In this document: positions 25,972 to 34,715 of the stretch, one piece after another
How positions within the stretch are numbered: the stretch's first letter is position 1
How the letters are laid out: each line of letters starts with the position of its first letter
Source: Photorhabdus bodei
GTDB taxonomy: Bacteria; Pseudomonadota; Gammaproteobacteria; Enterobacterales; Enterobacteriaceae
DNA: 64,000 nucleotides
Assembly (NCBI RefSeq): GCF_003287735.1
Contig: NZ_NSCM01000009.1
Location: 1-64,000 of the forward strand
Direction of reading: 5' to 3'
The notes under the pieces: model-generated
Database searches by the model: none
What the model was told of the DNA's origin: nothing
Seen by the model: only the letters and a program-made list of their open reading frames with translations
Position numbers and translations under genes: made by a program

Positions 25972-27561
25972 CTAATTACCGGTTTGCATGATTTCGTTAT
26001 ATCGCTGTTGATCTCGGTACATTTGCAGATAGACCTGATATTTGGCTTGATGAAATAAAAATGTCTCTTTTTCCGGTTTGATAATGTTGCCGTCACGTAC
26101 CATTGATTTCGCTGCTTGAGCGAAGTTTGCAAAGGAACCGCAAGCAACGGCACCAAGTAAAGCAGAGCCAAGATTGACAGCATCCTCTTCCTGAGTGAGA
26201 TGGATTTCGCGCCCAGTGGCATTGGCATATTCACGTAACCATAGAGGGTTTTTGGTTGCACCACCACACATAACCAGCCTGTTTATCTGGTGTCCTGCTT
26301 CGACTAATGCATCAATAATATGGCGGGTACCATAAGCGATAGATTGCAGTGTTGCCAAGTAATGACGGGCCAGATCATCACGACCATTTGCCAGCGTCAG
26401 CCCGCTTACCATTCCCTTGGCATTAGGGTTTGCCCTCGGTGAACGGTTGCCATGATGGTCACTTAAAATATGAAGCTGTGTGGTCGGGTATATTTCTTGT
26501 TTTTCTAACTGTGCAACCGCTTCATTCAGTAGCCGGTAGTAATGATGACCAGATTCCTCGGCTTCGGCTTCCAGCTCTAGCCAGCTATTGTGTTGACGAA
26601 TTGACCATTCAACTAATGCACCGGCGGCGCTTTGTCCACCTTCGTTGAGCCAGTAACCGGGTAGCATTGCGCCGAAATAGGGGCCCCAAACCCCCGGAAC
26701 CATGACAGGATAAGGACTGACAATCATGTGGCAGTTTGAGGTACCGCTGATAATAACCAGGCTGCCCTCTGGATAGGCACCAGCCAGTGCCAATCCGCCA
26801 GCATGAGCATCAATAATACCACCGGCGACGATGATTCCTGTGTGCAGCCCAAAATCTTTAGCCGCTTCAGCAGTCAGGTAACCTGCTTTTTCGCCAAGTT
26901 CAATGATGGTAGACGGAACTTTATTTGTTAAATCTTCTAACCCTACATCATAGAGTAGTTTTTCGCTGAACTGTTTTTGATGAGCGAGATAGTTCCATTT
27001 GCAAGTGAACGTGCAGATACTGGCTACATCAGCGGCAGTTGCTTTCCACACCAGAAAATCAGCTAAATCAAAGAAACGCCATATATCCTGATAACGTTGA
27101 GGAAAGTGGTTTTTTAACCATAAGATTTTCGGTAGTTCCATTTCAGGGCTGATTTCACCACCTACATAGCAGAGTGCAGGGTCATTGGTTTGATTTATCG
27201 TGATGGCTTCCTTGATGGCACGATGATCCATCCACATGATGATATCGTGTTCAGGATTGCCATTTTCGGCCACAGAAAGAGAGCGTCCTTCCGCTGCTAC
27301 CGCGACGAGTGAACAGGTGGCATCGAAGCCGATTGATTTAACATCAATAGGATTAATATTTGCCAGTGCAACAGCTTCTCTTACTGTCGCACATACTTGC
27401 GCCCAGATGTCAGTAGAAGATTGTTCAACAAAATCAGCTTTTGGATGAAATTGCTGGATAGGGCGAGCGGAGAATGCATGCCGTTTACCGTATTGGTCAA
27501 AAACCGCAGTACGGACACTGGCGGAGCCAACATCAACACCAATGAAATATTGTTGTTCCAT
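25972..27561 (-). CDS. FGGY-family carbohydrate kinase (probable pentulokinase)
   Basis: 529-residue sugar kinase of the FGGY family. The N-terminal phosphate-binding loop is in FIGVDVGSASVRTAVFD. DATCSLVAV and MWMDHRA are typical of the ribulokinase/FGGY-protein subgroup. The second ATPase-domain signature includes LVMCGGATKNPLWLREYANATG. Members of this branch phosphorylate ribulose or related pentuloses or pentitols in the cytoplasm. No isomerase, epimerase or sugar transporter lies beside it, so substrate and pathway are open. Confidence 0.87.
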   Translation of the reverse strand: MEQQYFIGVDVGSASVRTAVFDQYGKRHAFSARPIQQFHPKADFVEQSSTDIWAQVCATVREAVALANINPIDVKSIGFDATCSLVAVAAEGRSLSVAENGNPEHDIIMWMDHRAIKEAITINQTNDPALCYVGGEISPEMELPKILWLKNHFPQRYQDIWRFFDLADFLVWKATAADVASICTFTCKWNYLAHQKQFSEKLLYDVGLEDLTNKVPSTIIELGEKAGYLTAEAAKDFGLHTGIIVAGGIIDAHAGGLALAGAYPEGSLVIISGTSNCHMIVSPYPVMVPGVWGPYFGAMLPGYWLNEGGQSAAGALVEWSIRQHNSWLELEAEAEESGHHYYRLLNEAVAQLEKQEIYPTTQLHILSDHHGNRSPRANPNAKGMVSGLTLANGRDDLARHYLATLQSIAYGTRHIIDALVEAGHQINRLVMCGGATKNPLWLREYANATGREIHLTQEEDAVNLGSALLGAVACGSFANFAQAAKSMVRDGNIIKPEKETFLFHQAKYQVYLQMYRDQQRYNEIMQTGN

Positions 27562-28129
27562 TATGAGGTTCTCTCCTTACTCATTAACCCAGGCTGATAA
27601 AATGAGTTGAGTGGAACAATAAAACAATGAGGTTATTCAATTATTGTGAGGCGGCTCGAAAAAGATTCGGTAGTTTTATGACAATAGAAAAATATTACAT
27701 ATATTTTCTATTGTTCTTTTGGCTGATGTAATAAATACATTTCGGATAGTGGTTTGTTTAAAAGGAAAAACATGATAGGTAGAGCGAGCAAGATATTCTC
27801 AGAAAAATCGCTGATAATTTATACTCAATGATTATTTCTTAAAAAATTGCTTTTAAAAATAATATTAATCAGTTCATTAATTGATAAAAAACGGAGTATA
27901 AAGAATAATGTTTTGTTTTGATTAGTTTAAGTAATTAAATATTCTAGTAAGTTATTTTGATTAAGGGAGCGGTTTATACCTAAATATTTTTTAATGTATT
28001 GGGCGTGATAAATTTTTGAACATTCTAATCTTAAAATTCTATCAAGTGATATCACTCACAAGTATCAAATCTTTTTCCATTTTTACGAAATTTTTTCTCG
28101 CATATTTTCTATAAATATTCTTTATTAAG
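27562..28129. other. Divergent intergenic region, kinase / symporter
   Basis: 568 bp of AT-rich DNA without a gene. It should carry both promoters. A perfect 12-bp palindrome AGTGATATCACT at 28045-28056 lies 122 bp upstream of the symporter start and could be an operator; nothing else stands out. Confidence 0.5.
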
Positions 28130-28177
28130 TTGCTGCGAATATGTTGTTATTTTGTTATGAAACATCCGAGGGAATAT

Positions 28178-29545
28178 ATGGGATTAATCACAGAATGGCT
28201 GAGTGCTATTAACGGGGTAGTATTGGGAGTACCGATGATGGTCGGTCTTTTGGGGGTTGGGTTGTTCATGCAGCTCCGCCTCTCTTTTCTGCCTATACGT
28301 AAATTGGGAACGGGTTTTAAATTACTATTTGAGCGTAATCATCAGCGGGGAGAAGGGCAGATATCGCCATTTAACGCACTGATGACTGCGCTTTCCGCCA
28401 CTATAGGAACGGGTAATATCGCTGGCGTGGCTACCGCAGTTGTATTGGGTGGGCCAGGTGCACTGTTTTGGATGTGGATAACTGCGTTAGTGGGCATGGC
28501 AACCAAATATTCAGAGGCGGTACTGGCAGTCCGTTTCCGTGAGGTTGACAAAAACGGTCACTATGTTGGTGGCCCCATGTATTACATAAAAAACGGTTTA
28601 GGTAAAAAGTGGGCCTGGTTGGGGACGTTGTTTGCGGTATTTGGCAGTATTGCTTGTTTCGGTATCGGTAATACTGTACAGGCGAATTCTGTTGCTGATG
28701 TGCTGCAAAGTAACTTTGGCGTTTCTACCATGGTAACGGCCATTGTATTGGCAATTCTAGTTGGTGCAGTGCTTATTGGGGGTATTAAACGTATTGCTGA
28801 TGTCGCAGGTAAATTAGTGCCATTTATGACGGTTGCCTATCTTGCTGCCGGGATTATTGTTCTGGGGATGAATTTCAGTGAAATTCCCGCTGCATTTGTT
28901 CTGATTGTTAAATCTGCATTTACACCTGTTGCGGCACAAGGTGGCTTTGCGGGCGCAGCAGTGTGGGCGGCAATTCGTTTTGGTGTGGCTCGTGGCATTT
29001 TCTCCAATGAAGCGGGATTGGGAAGCGCGCCGATTGCTCATGCAACAGCTAAAACTCAAAACCCGATTCGCCAGGGGTTGATCGCTATGCTAGGTACTTT
29101 CATCGATACTATTATTGTTTGCTCCATCACTGGTTTAACTATCGTCATTACTGGTGGTTGGTTGAACGGTCAGACAGGTGCGACACTGACAGCGACTTCT
29201 TTCGCTATGGCGATTCCTGGTGGCAACTATATTGTCGTGGGCGCTCTGGTAATATTTGCCTTTACCACAATTCTTGGCTGGAGTTTCTACGGTGAAAAAT
29301 GTACTCAGTATCTATTTGGGCAAAAAGCCATTACGCCTTTCCGTGTAGTATGGATTATTGCTTTGATGGTAGGTGCTACTCAGTCATTGGATTTTGTCTG
29401 GTTATTGGCGGATACATTGAATGCGATGATGGCAATACCGAACCTGATTGCATTAGCATTGTTAAGCCCAGTTGTTTATCGGCTGACGAAAGAACATATT
29501 AACGATGTGAATGCGGATAGTGTTGATATTAAAGAAAAAATTTGA
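28178..29545 (+). CDS. Sodium:alanine/glycine symporter (AgcS family)
   Basis: 455-residue inner-membrane symporter of the AgcS/AlsT family, importing alanine or glycine with Na+. About 10-11 membrane segments are seen. The family signature lies in the segment GGPGALFWMWITALVGMATK, and GHYVGGPMYYI follows. The ATG at 28178 (MGLITEWLSAING) with GAGGGA ahead is preferred over an upstream in-frame start that would add 16 atypical residues. It is monocistronic, with a strong terminator right after it. Confidence 0.92.
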   Translation: MGLITEWLSAINGVVLGVPMMVGLLGVGLFMQLRLSFLPIRKLGTGFKLLFERNHQRGEGQISPFNALMTALSATIGTGNIAGVATAVVLGGPGALFWMWITALVGMATKYSEAVLAVRFREVDKNGHYVGGPMYYIKNGLGKKWAWLGTLFAVFGSIACFGIGNTVQANSVADVLQSNFGVSTMVTAIVLAILVGAVLIGGIKRIADVAGKLVPFMTVAYLAAGIIVLGMNFSEIPAAFVLIVKSAFTPVAAQGGFAGAAVWAAIRFGVARGIFSNEAGLGSAPIAHATAKTQNPIRQGLIAMLGTFIDTIIVCSITGLTIVITGGWLNGQTGATLTATSFAMAIPGGNYIVVGALVIFAFTTILGWSFYGEKCTQYLFGQKAITPFRVVWIIALMVGATQSLDFVWLLADTLNAMMAIPNLIALALLSPVVYRLTKEHINDVNADSVDIKEKI

Positions 29546-29547
29546 AT

Positions 29548-29573
29548 AAAAGCCTTCCGTTTGGAAGGCTTTT
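29548..29573. terminator. Bidirectional terminator, symporter / aldehyde dehydrogenase
   Basis: Perfect 11-bp stem AAAAGCCTTCC / GGAAGGCTTTT with a 4-nt loop between two convergent genes, so it can act on both strands. Confidence 0.93.
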
Positions 29574-29590
29574 CTCATCACTGATTGAGG

Positions 29591-31075
29591 TTATTCCTCA
29601 CTGGTTTTGATATAGATGTTTTTGACCTGAGTGTAAGCATCCAACATCATTTTGTGTGTTTCTCTGCCAATGCCTGATTTTTTGTAGCCACCAAATGGGG
29701 CGTGAGCTGGCAGTTCATGGTAAGTGTTAATCCACATACGGCCGGTTCTGACAGCTTTAGCTACGCGTAGTGCTCGGTCGATATCCTGTGTCCAGACAGC
29801 ACCAGCCAGGCCATAATCAGAATCATTTGCCATTCTGATGACGTCTTCTTCTTCACTGAATGGAATCACTGTCAATACAGGGCCAAAAATCTCTTCGCGC
29901 GCGACTCGCATGTCATTAGTGACATCGGTAATGATGGTTGGTTGGATAAAGAAACCATCGTCATAACCTTTTCCAGTAATGCGTTTACCACCCGTGAAGA
30001 TGGTTGCACCCTCTTTTTTCGCAATTTCCACGTATCCGAGAATTTTTTCCATTTGTTCCTGGCTGACTTGGCTTCCCATCTGAGTTTCTTTTTCCAATGG
30101 ATCACCAACCTGGATGGATTCGAATTCTGCTTTCAGCGATTTGAGGAATTCATCATGAATATCTTTATGCAGGAACAACCGGGAGCCTGATTCACACGCT
30201 TGACCCTGATTCAGCAAAATAGCTTTGGCCGCATATTTTACTGCTTTTTTCATATTGGCATCAGGGAAGATAATATTGGCTGATTTACCACCAAGCTCCA
30301 GTGTTGCAGGGATCAGCTTTTTGGCTGCGGCTTCGGCCACGGTATAGCCTACTCTGGTGGAACCAGTGAATGCCACTTTTTCGACATCTTCATGATCCAG
30401 AATGGCTTGACCAACGACTGAACCACGACCTGTAACAATGTTAACCACCCCGGCTGGCAGGACTTTATCCAATATTCGGCCCAATTCAAGCAGAGTGATT
30501 GATGTCAGTGTTGCCGGGTTAATAACAACGGTATTGCCCGCTGCAAGAGCAGGAGCTAGTTTCCATGCTGCCATCAGTAGTGGGAAATTCCAGGGAATTA
30601 CCTGCCCGACAACCCCAATGGGTTCACGGATCACCAAGCTAAGTGTATTGGTATCCAGAACTGAAGCTTCGTCGGTATGGGAACGGATCACACCCGCAAA
30701 ATAGCGGAACTGGTCAATGCTGGCTGGTAGATCCATATTCAGGGATTCATGTAATGGTTTGCCAGTATCCAGTGATTCAAGGATGGCAAAACGTTTTTGT
30801 TCTGCTTCTAGTAAGTCAGCAATTTTCAGCAAAGCTGATTGTCTTTCGATTGCGGAGGTTTGACTCCAGGCGTGGAAGGCTTTTTTTGCAGCGCTGACAG
30901 CAAGATCGACATCTTCAGCATTACCGGATGCATATTCAGCCAGTAGTTCTCCTGTCGCCGGGTTATAACTTTTGGTCGTTGCTTTGGATACACTATCTAC
31001 CCATTGCCCACCAATAAGCATTTTGTAGGATTCAACGGGCAACATCGATTTCTCAATATCATGTAATCGTTTCAT
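29591..31075 (-). CDS. NAD(P)-dependent aldehyde dehydrogenase
   Basis: 494-residue aldehyde dehydrogenase oxidising an aldehyde to its acid. The NAD-binding motif FTGSTRVG, the catalytic Glu in TLELGGKS and the catalytic Cys in GQACESGSR are all present, as is PWNFPLLMAAWKLAPALAAG. Best family fit is the broad ALDH class that includes AldA/betaine-type enzymes; the natural substrate cannot be told from sequence. The start at 31075 (MKRLHDIEK) has GGAG 7 nt ahead; an ATG two codons upstream is too close to it. No pathway neighbours. Confidence 0.93.
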   Translation of the reverse strand: MKRLHDIEKSMLPVESYKMLIGGQWVDSVSKATTKSYNPATGELLAEYASGNAEDVDLAVSAAKKAFHAWSQTSAIERQSALLKIADLLEAEQKRFAILESLDTGKPLHESLNMDLPASIDQFRYFAGVIRSHTDEASVLDTNTLSLVIREPIGVVGQVIPWNFPLLMAAWKLAPALAAGNTVVINPATLTSITLLELGRILDKVLPAGVVNIVTGRGSVVGQAILDHEDVEKVAFTGSTRVGYTVAEAAAKKLIPATLELGGKSANIIFPDANMKKAVKYAAKAILLNQGQACESGSRLFLHKDIHDEFLKSLKAEFESIQVGDPLEKETQMGSQVSQEQMEKILGYVEIAKKEGATIFTGGKRITGKGYDDGFFIQPTIITDVTNDMRVAREEIFGPVLTVIPFSEEEDVIRMANDSDYGLAGAVWTQDIDRALRVAKAVRTGRMWINTYHELPAHAPFGGYKKSGIGRETHKMMLDAYTQVKNIYIKTSEE

Positions 31076-31211
31076 TAACATACTCCGAGTACTTTGGTTT
31101 AAGAATAGTTACATCAAGAATCTATTTCATTGGATTATTTTATTTTTGTTAGTAAAGAGCGAATGATTCCTCGTAGATCATCTATATAGTCTGATTTCTG
31201 TACCTTGCCTA

Positions 31212-31338
31212 TATACCCGTCATCTTTCAAGCTGCCTCTTTGTTGGCTGCACTCACTCACCCCGGTCACATAGTTATCTATGCTCCCGGGGATTCGTTCC
31301 CTTGCCGTCGCGATGCAACTTGAAATCCATAGGGTATA
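31212..31338 (-). repeat. ERIC element, copy 5a (tandem pair)
   Basis: Full-length 127-bp copy in reverse orientation. Its terminal TATA is shared with the next copy, giving a head-to-tail pair. Confidence 0.95.
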
Positions 31339-31463
31339 TACCCGTCATCTTTCAAGCTGCCTCTTTGTTGGCTGCACTCACTCACCCCGGTCACATCGTT
31401 ATCTATGCTCCCGGGGATTCGCTCCCTTGCCGTCGCGATCCATCTTGAAATCCATAGGGTATA
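31337..31463 (-). repeat. ERIC element, copy 5b (tandem pair)
   Basis: Second full-length copy directly adjoining copy 5a and overlapping it by 2 bp. The two are almost identical, which points to recent tandem duplication. Confidence 0.95.
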
Positions 31464-31525
31464 CACATGATGTATTGATAATAATAGTCCTGTATTAATC
31501 ATTCCTATTGGAATCGATACTTACT

Positions 31526-31666
31526 GCCTATCCCAATAGGGCTATTTTATTTGCCATTTTGAACCTGGGCAGTGCTCAAAATCCTCACGTACTGCGTGTA
31601 CGCTCCGGTTTTTCCGCGCTGTCCGTGTTCAAACTGCCTGCAACAATTACGCCTATTGGGATAGGC
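31526..31666. repeat. 141-bp palindromic element with 16-bp terminal inverted repeats
   Basis: Ends GCCTATCCCAATAGG and CCTATTGGGATAGGC form near-perfect inverted repeats. Nested inside, 31559-31575 and 31616-31632 pair at 13 of 17 positions, and a CGTAC...GTACG core lies at the centre, so the whole unit could fold into one long hairpin. It is unrelated to ERIC in sequence and has no coding capacity; a miniature mobile element is a reasonable guess. Only one copy is in the window. Confidence 0.65.
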
Positions 31667-31683
31667 TCTTAATTAGCAGGTTT

Positions 31684-31810
31684 TATACCCGTCATATTTC
31701 AAGTTGCCTCTTTGTTGGCTACACTCACTCACCCCGGTCACATAGTTACCTATGCTCCCGGAGATTCGCTCCCTTGCCGCCGCGATGCATCTTGAAATCC
31801 ATAAGGTATA
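31684..31810 (-). repeat. ERIC element, copy 6
   Basis: Full-length 127-bp copy in reverse orientation with a few substitutions (CATATTTC, ATAAGGTATA). The rest of the gap between the aldehyde dehydrogenase and the pseudogene at 32051 holds no gene. Confidence 0.94.
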
Positions 31811-32050
31811 TATAGTTTCATTATGTGAATATATTTGTGTTTTATATTTATTACTTAACTGGATTTATCTTGTCATGTTTTATATTTTTTTTGACATCAA
31901 CTATAGTAGATTACAAAATAATAGATGTCTATTAGCATGTTATATAAAATATTAGGTATATTAACGAACGGAAATTATAAGCAAAGGGTGCGATTAAATA
32001 TCCGTTGGAATATACCAACGGATTGAAAGGCAATATTATTTTGCTGTAAC

Positions 32051-32307
32051 CTAGAATACCCCGTTACCATCAAGGGAGATAAAAGTTTTATGCAGGTATA
32101 GGCTGTCAGCTTGTGGATCGATATCTTCAAATAATTTCGGATGCAGGAATTTAGCAAAGATAACCGGGATACCCGCTTTTTCGACGCTAAATTAACCTTC
32201 CGGCCAGCAATGTCCTTGACTGTAATGACTTTTGCTTGCGCAAAGACAGGCAGTAATATCAATATGGCAGTCAGAATATATTTTGCAGTGTAGTGGATGA
32301 TTGCCAT
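32051..32307 (-). pseudogene. Remnant of an iron/cobalamin-type ABC substrate-binding protein
   Basis: The frame opens after AAGGAG with a signal peptide (YILTAILILLPVFAQA) and the mature start VITVKDIAGRKVNL, typical of Fe3+-siderophore or cobalamin binding proteins. After about 45 residues that frame loses similarity. A shifted frame then reads VIFAKFLHPKLFEDIDPQAD...LDGNGVF and stops at 32051, which matches the C-terminus of the same family. The roughly 250-residue middle is deleted and the junction is out of frame. No permease or ATPase neighbour remains. Confidence 0.72.
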
Positions 32308-32639
32308 TATTTCTCCTTTGTTTTCGGTGCTGGTTTTTAAATGGTTAAGCGAGGCGATAAACGCAAGTATGATCTCATCTAATTGTGATGGTTCCAACTA
32401 TATTATTGGTCTGAATATCGGCAGTTACTGTGGTCGTATCTGGATCTGTCATGTTGTCGGTTGGGCGGGTGTTTTAAGCATTTGGTCGATTTGGCGGAAA
32501 GTCGTTTTTTATGTTGTTGAAGAAATAACAAATGATCGGATTTTGGCATCGTAGCTGCTAACCACAAAGATAATTATGCTGGAATAACATGATGAGAAAT
32601 TTCATTTTATTTGCTATTTTTTATCAATTTGGCTAATTA
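32308..32639. other. Region upstream of the binding-protein remnant
   Basis: About 330 bp with short open frames on both strands, none with family similarity I recognise. A minus-strand frame reading into the pseudogene (SQLDEIILAFIASLNHL) might be the tail of a lost upstream gene, but this is uncertain. Confidence 0.35.
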
Positions 32640-32766
32640 TATACCCTATGGATTTCAAGATGCATCGCGACGGCAAAGGAGCGAATCCCCGGGAGCATAG
32701 CAAACTATGTGACTGGGGTGAGCGAGTGCAGCCAACAAAGAGGCAACTTGAAAGATAATGGGAATA
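32640..32766 (+). repeat. ERIC element, copy 7
   Basis: Full-length 127-bp copy in forward orientation, ending GGGAATA. It lies 61 bp upstream of the small lipoprotein gene and could influence its transcription. Confidence 0.94.
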
Positions 32767-32827
32767 AACGGTTTATTGTTTCTGCTTCTGTTATTATTCC
32801 CTTGTCTAATATTCTGTGGGGATGAAT

Positions 32828-33160
32828 ATGAAAAGATTGTTGGTAATTTGTTTGTTAGGATGCGTATTAGCTGGCTGTGATAGCCAACCTAGAATGGATG
32901 CTTCTAGTGAAATCGCGTTGAAAGCATCCATTGAAAAAGTAAGAGATAGGCTACCTGATGATAAAAAAGTGAAGTTTGATGAATCAATTCAATCGGCTAT
33001 GTTTAATAGTATCGATTTTAATGATTTGGTTAAATCAGGTTCTAATAGTGACATGAAAGAATCGAAACAAAAGTTTTATCAATTGCTGGATGGTAAAACG
33101 GCTGACCAATTGATTGCTGAAGTTGAAAAAATTGAGTCTAAGAGATCAAAAAATGAATAA
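32828..33160 (+). CDS. Small lipoprotein (DUF6694-like)
   Basis: 110-residue protein with a lipoprotein signal peptide and lipobox LAGC (MKRLLVICLLGCVLAGCDSQ). The remainder is helical and charged (IEKVRDRLPDDKKVKFDESI; TADQLIAEVEKIESKR), resembling the DUF6694 lipoproteins of enterobacteria. The start at 32828 fits the signal peptide best, with GGGG ahead; an ATG two codons upstream is also possible. Function unknown. A strong terminator follows. Confidence 0.72.
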   Translation: MKRLLVICLLGCVLAGCDSQPRMDASSEIALKASIEKVRDRLPDDKKVKFDESIQSAMFNSIDFNDLVKSGSNSDMKESKQKFYQLLDGKTADQLIAEVEKIESKRSKNE

Positions 33161-33184
33161 CTCCTTCATAGGATTATTCTCATT

Positions 33185-33220
33185 AAACGGCAAAAGATGG
33201 AAATTTATGCCGTTTTTTTA
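33185..33220 (+). terminator. Terminator of the lipoprotein gene
   Basis: Stem AAACGGCA / TGCCGTTT with a 15-nt loop and a run of seven T, 25 bp after the lipoprotein stop. Confidence 0.9.
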
Positions 33221-33239
33221 TTATCATCATAAAATTAAA

Positions 33240-33300
33240 TTAAACTTAAATTAAACTTAAATGAAACTTAAATGAAACTTAAATGAAACTTAAATAAACT
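33240..33300 (+). repeat. 11-bp tandem repeat upstream of the mgtE leader
   Basis: Five to six copies of an 11-bp unit, (T/A)(T/G)AAACTTAAA, in a row. The unit is about one helical turn, so the A-tracts recur on the same DNA face. It ends just upstream of the predicted mgtE promoter. Confidence 0.88.
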
Positions 33301-33311
33301 AACTTTCAATT

Positions 33312-33339
33312 TTGAGTTATTACGACTTTTGTTTACAAT
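33312..33339 (+). promoter_or_regulatory. Predicted sigma70 promoter of the M-box / mgtE unit
   Basis: TTGAGT and TACAAT separated by 16 bp, placed just before the M-box leader and just after the 11-bp repeats. Confidence 0.55.
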
Positions 33340-33361
33340 GTGCGCCGCATTCTAAGTGCAG

Positions 33362-33525
33362 TATCTCGTTAGGCGAGGCTCCTATACAAACACAGGTTGC
33401 TGATCTGACGACGTCGAGAGACGCCCAAGATTAGGACAGGATATATCGAACCAAGGTATATCCCCATGTAACTTTCTGATAATTCAGGATACGTTGTATA
33501 GTGCTAAAACCGAGACGTAGAGATA
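33362..33525 (+). ncRNA. M-box (ykoK leader) magnesium riboswitch
   Basis: The leader contains the M-box hallmarks in order: GTTAGGCGAGGCTCCT near the 5' end, TTGCTG, GAGAGACGCC in the middle, and GTATAGTGCTAAA near the 3' end. The outer stem TATCTC / GAGATA closes at 33362-33367 and 33520-33525. M-boxes bind Mg2+ and turn off Mg transporters. The gene 78 bp downstream is an MgtE-type transporter, which fits. Confidence 0.88.
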
Positions 33526-33603
33526 GTCATTGTATTCTCTCATCTGGTTTCGCCCCTATGTGAGTGCTGTTTGAAGTTCACAACAGTAATAGGGACCAAC
33601 ATC

Positions 33604-34674
33604 ATGAAAATCACATCCCATGAAAAAATGGATGCATTAGCGATTGCTAATCATTCTATTAATGAAATAAATGCTGATCAGCAGCGGAAACATCGATTGA
33701 AAAATGAAGAGACAACGGTCAGCGCATATATGAGCCAATGTTTCATTTCTGTATCTGTTGCTGATTCTGTTTTGTCGGTAAAAAGTCATTTGATTGATCA
33801 GCTTGAAGGTGAGCAGATCCCAACTTACTTATATGTTATTGATGCTGAAGGCTATCTTAATGGCATATTACCGGTGAAAGTGTTATTAACTGTAGCCGAT
33901 GATTTATTTGTGTCAGATATTATGAGGCAAAGCTATTTTTCCGTATCACCGGAACAGTCGCGTCATGATGTTTATAATTTGATAAATCACAGTGGTATGG
34001 ATAGTGTTCCGGTTACTCATTTTGGCAAATTGGTTGGGGTACTACGATCGCAGGATATTGCTGAGTTGGTTGAAGATGAGAATACGTTGGATGCTCATTT
34101 GCAGGGGGCAACTTTACCTCTGGAGCAGCCTTATCTTAGTACCAGCCCAATAACATTATGGCGTAAGCGTGTCGGGTGGTTATTATTACTATTCGTTGCG
34201 GAAGCTTATACCGGTGCTGTGCTTAAAGCATTTGAAGATCAATTGGAAGCGGTAATTTCTCTCGCATTTTTCATTCCGTTATTAATAGGAACGGGGGGCA
34301 ACAGCGGGACGCAAATTACCTCAACTTTGGTCAGAGCAATGGCATTGGGGGAAGTGAGTTTACGTAATCTATGGGCTGTGTTACGTAAAGAGATTTCCAC
34401 TTCATTTTTAGTTGCAATAACGATAGGTTTTGCCGCTCTTATCCGTGCCTGGGTATTAGGTGTCGGTATTGAAGTGACGATTGCTGTTAGTTTGGCCATC
34501 ATTGCAATCACCCTCTGGAGTGCCATTGTTTCTTCCATTATTCCAATGGTATTGAAAAGGCTATCTATTGATCCGGCTGTTGTATCTGCTCCTTTTATTG
34601 CCACGTTTATTGATGGTACAGGGCTGATTATCTATTTCGAAATAGCGAAATTAGTGATGACAGAACTCGTTTAA
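33604..34674 (+). CDS. mgtE: MgtE-family magnesium transporter, short form
   Basis: 356-residue inner-membrane Mg2+ transporter. A CBS-domain pair occupies about residues 35-150 (VSAYMSQCFISVSVADSV to GVLRSQDIAELVEDE), and five membrane segments occupy about residues 175-355, including LLIGTGGNSGTQITSTLVRA, the conserved pore region. Classical MgtE is about 450 aa with an extra N-terminal MgtE_N domain; that domain is missing or vestigial here. The ATG at 33604 has AGGGA 9 nt ahead. An M-box riboswitch precedes it. Confidence 0.92.
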   Translation: MKITSHEKMDALAIANHSINEINADQQRKHRLKNEETTVSAYMSQCFISVSVADSVLSVKSHLIDQLEGEQIPTYLYVIDAEGYLNGILPVKVLLTVADDLFVSDIMRQSYFSVSPEQSRHDVYNLINHSGMDSVPVTHFGKLVGVLRSQDIAELVEDENTLDAHLQGATLPLEQPYLSTSPITLWRKRVGWLLLLFVAEAYTGAVLKAFEDQLEAVISLAFFIPLLIGTGGNSGTQITSTLVRAMALGEVSLRNLWAVLRKEISTSFLVAITIGFAALIRAWVLGVGIEVTIAVSLAIIAITLWSAIVSSIIPMVLKRLSIDPAVVSAPFIATFIDGTGLIIYFEIAKLVMTELV

Positions 34675-34680
34675 AATTAC

Positions 34681-34715
34681 CAATAAGATGCCCATGTTTA
34701 TTGGGTATCTTATTG
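34681..34715 (+). terminator. Terminator of mgtE
   Basis: A 14-nt stem CAATAAGATGCCCA / TGGGTATCTTATTG with one mismatch and a 7-nt loop, starting 6 bp after mgtE. T-run is weak. From here to 35159 the DNA is AT-rich and shows no gene. Confidence 0.6.

Noticed and set aside
31278..31502. Open frames beginning MLPGIRSLAVAMHLEIH or ending with ERIC-like peptides, here and at several other sites
   Set aside because: These peptides are simply translations of ERIC copies and recur at each element; they are not genes.
32297..32554. 85-codon plus-strand frame opposite the binding-protein remnant
   Set aside because: It overlaps the pseudogene's start on the other strand, and no family or ribosome-binding site supports it.
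33233..33301. Direct repeats as a possible CRISPR array
   Set aside because: The 11-bp units are contiguous without spacers, so this is a simple tandem repeat; no cas genes are present.
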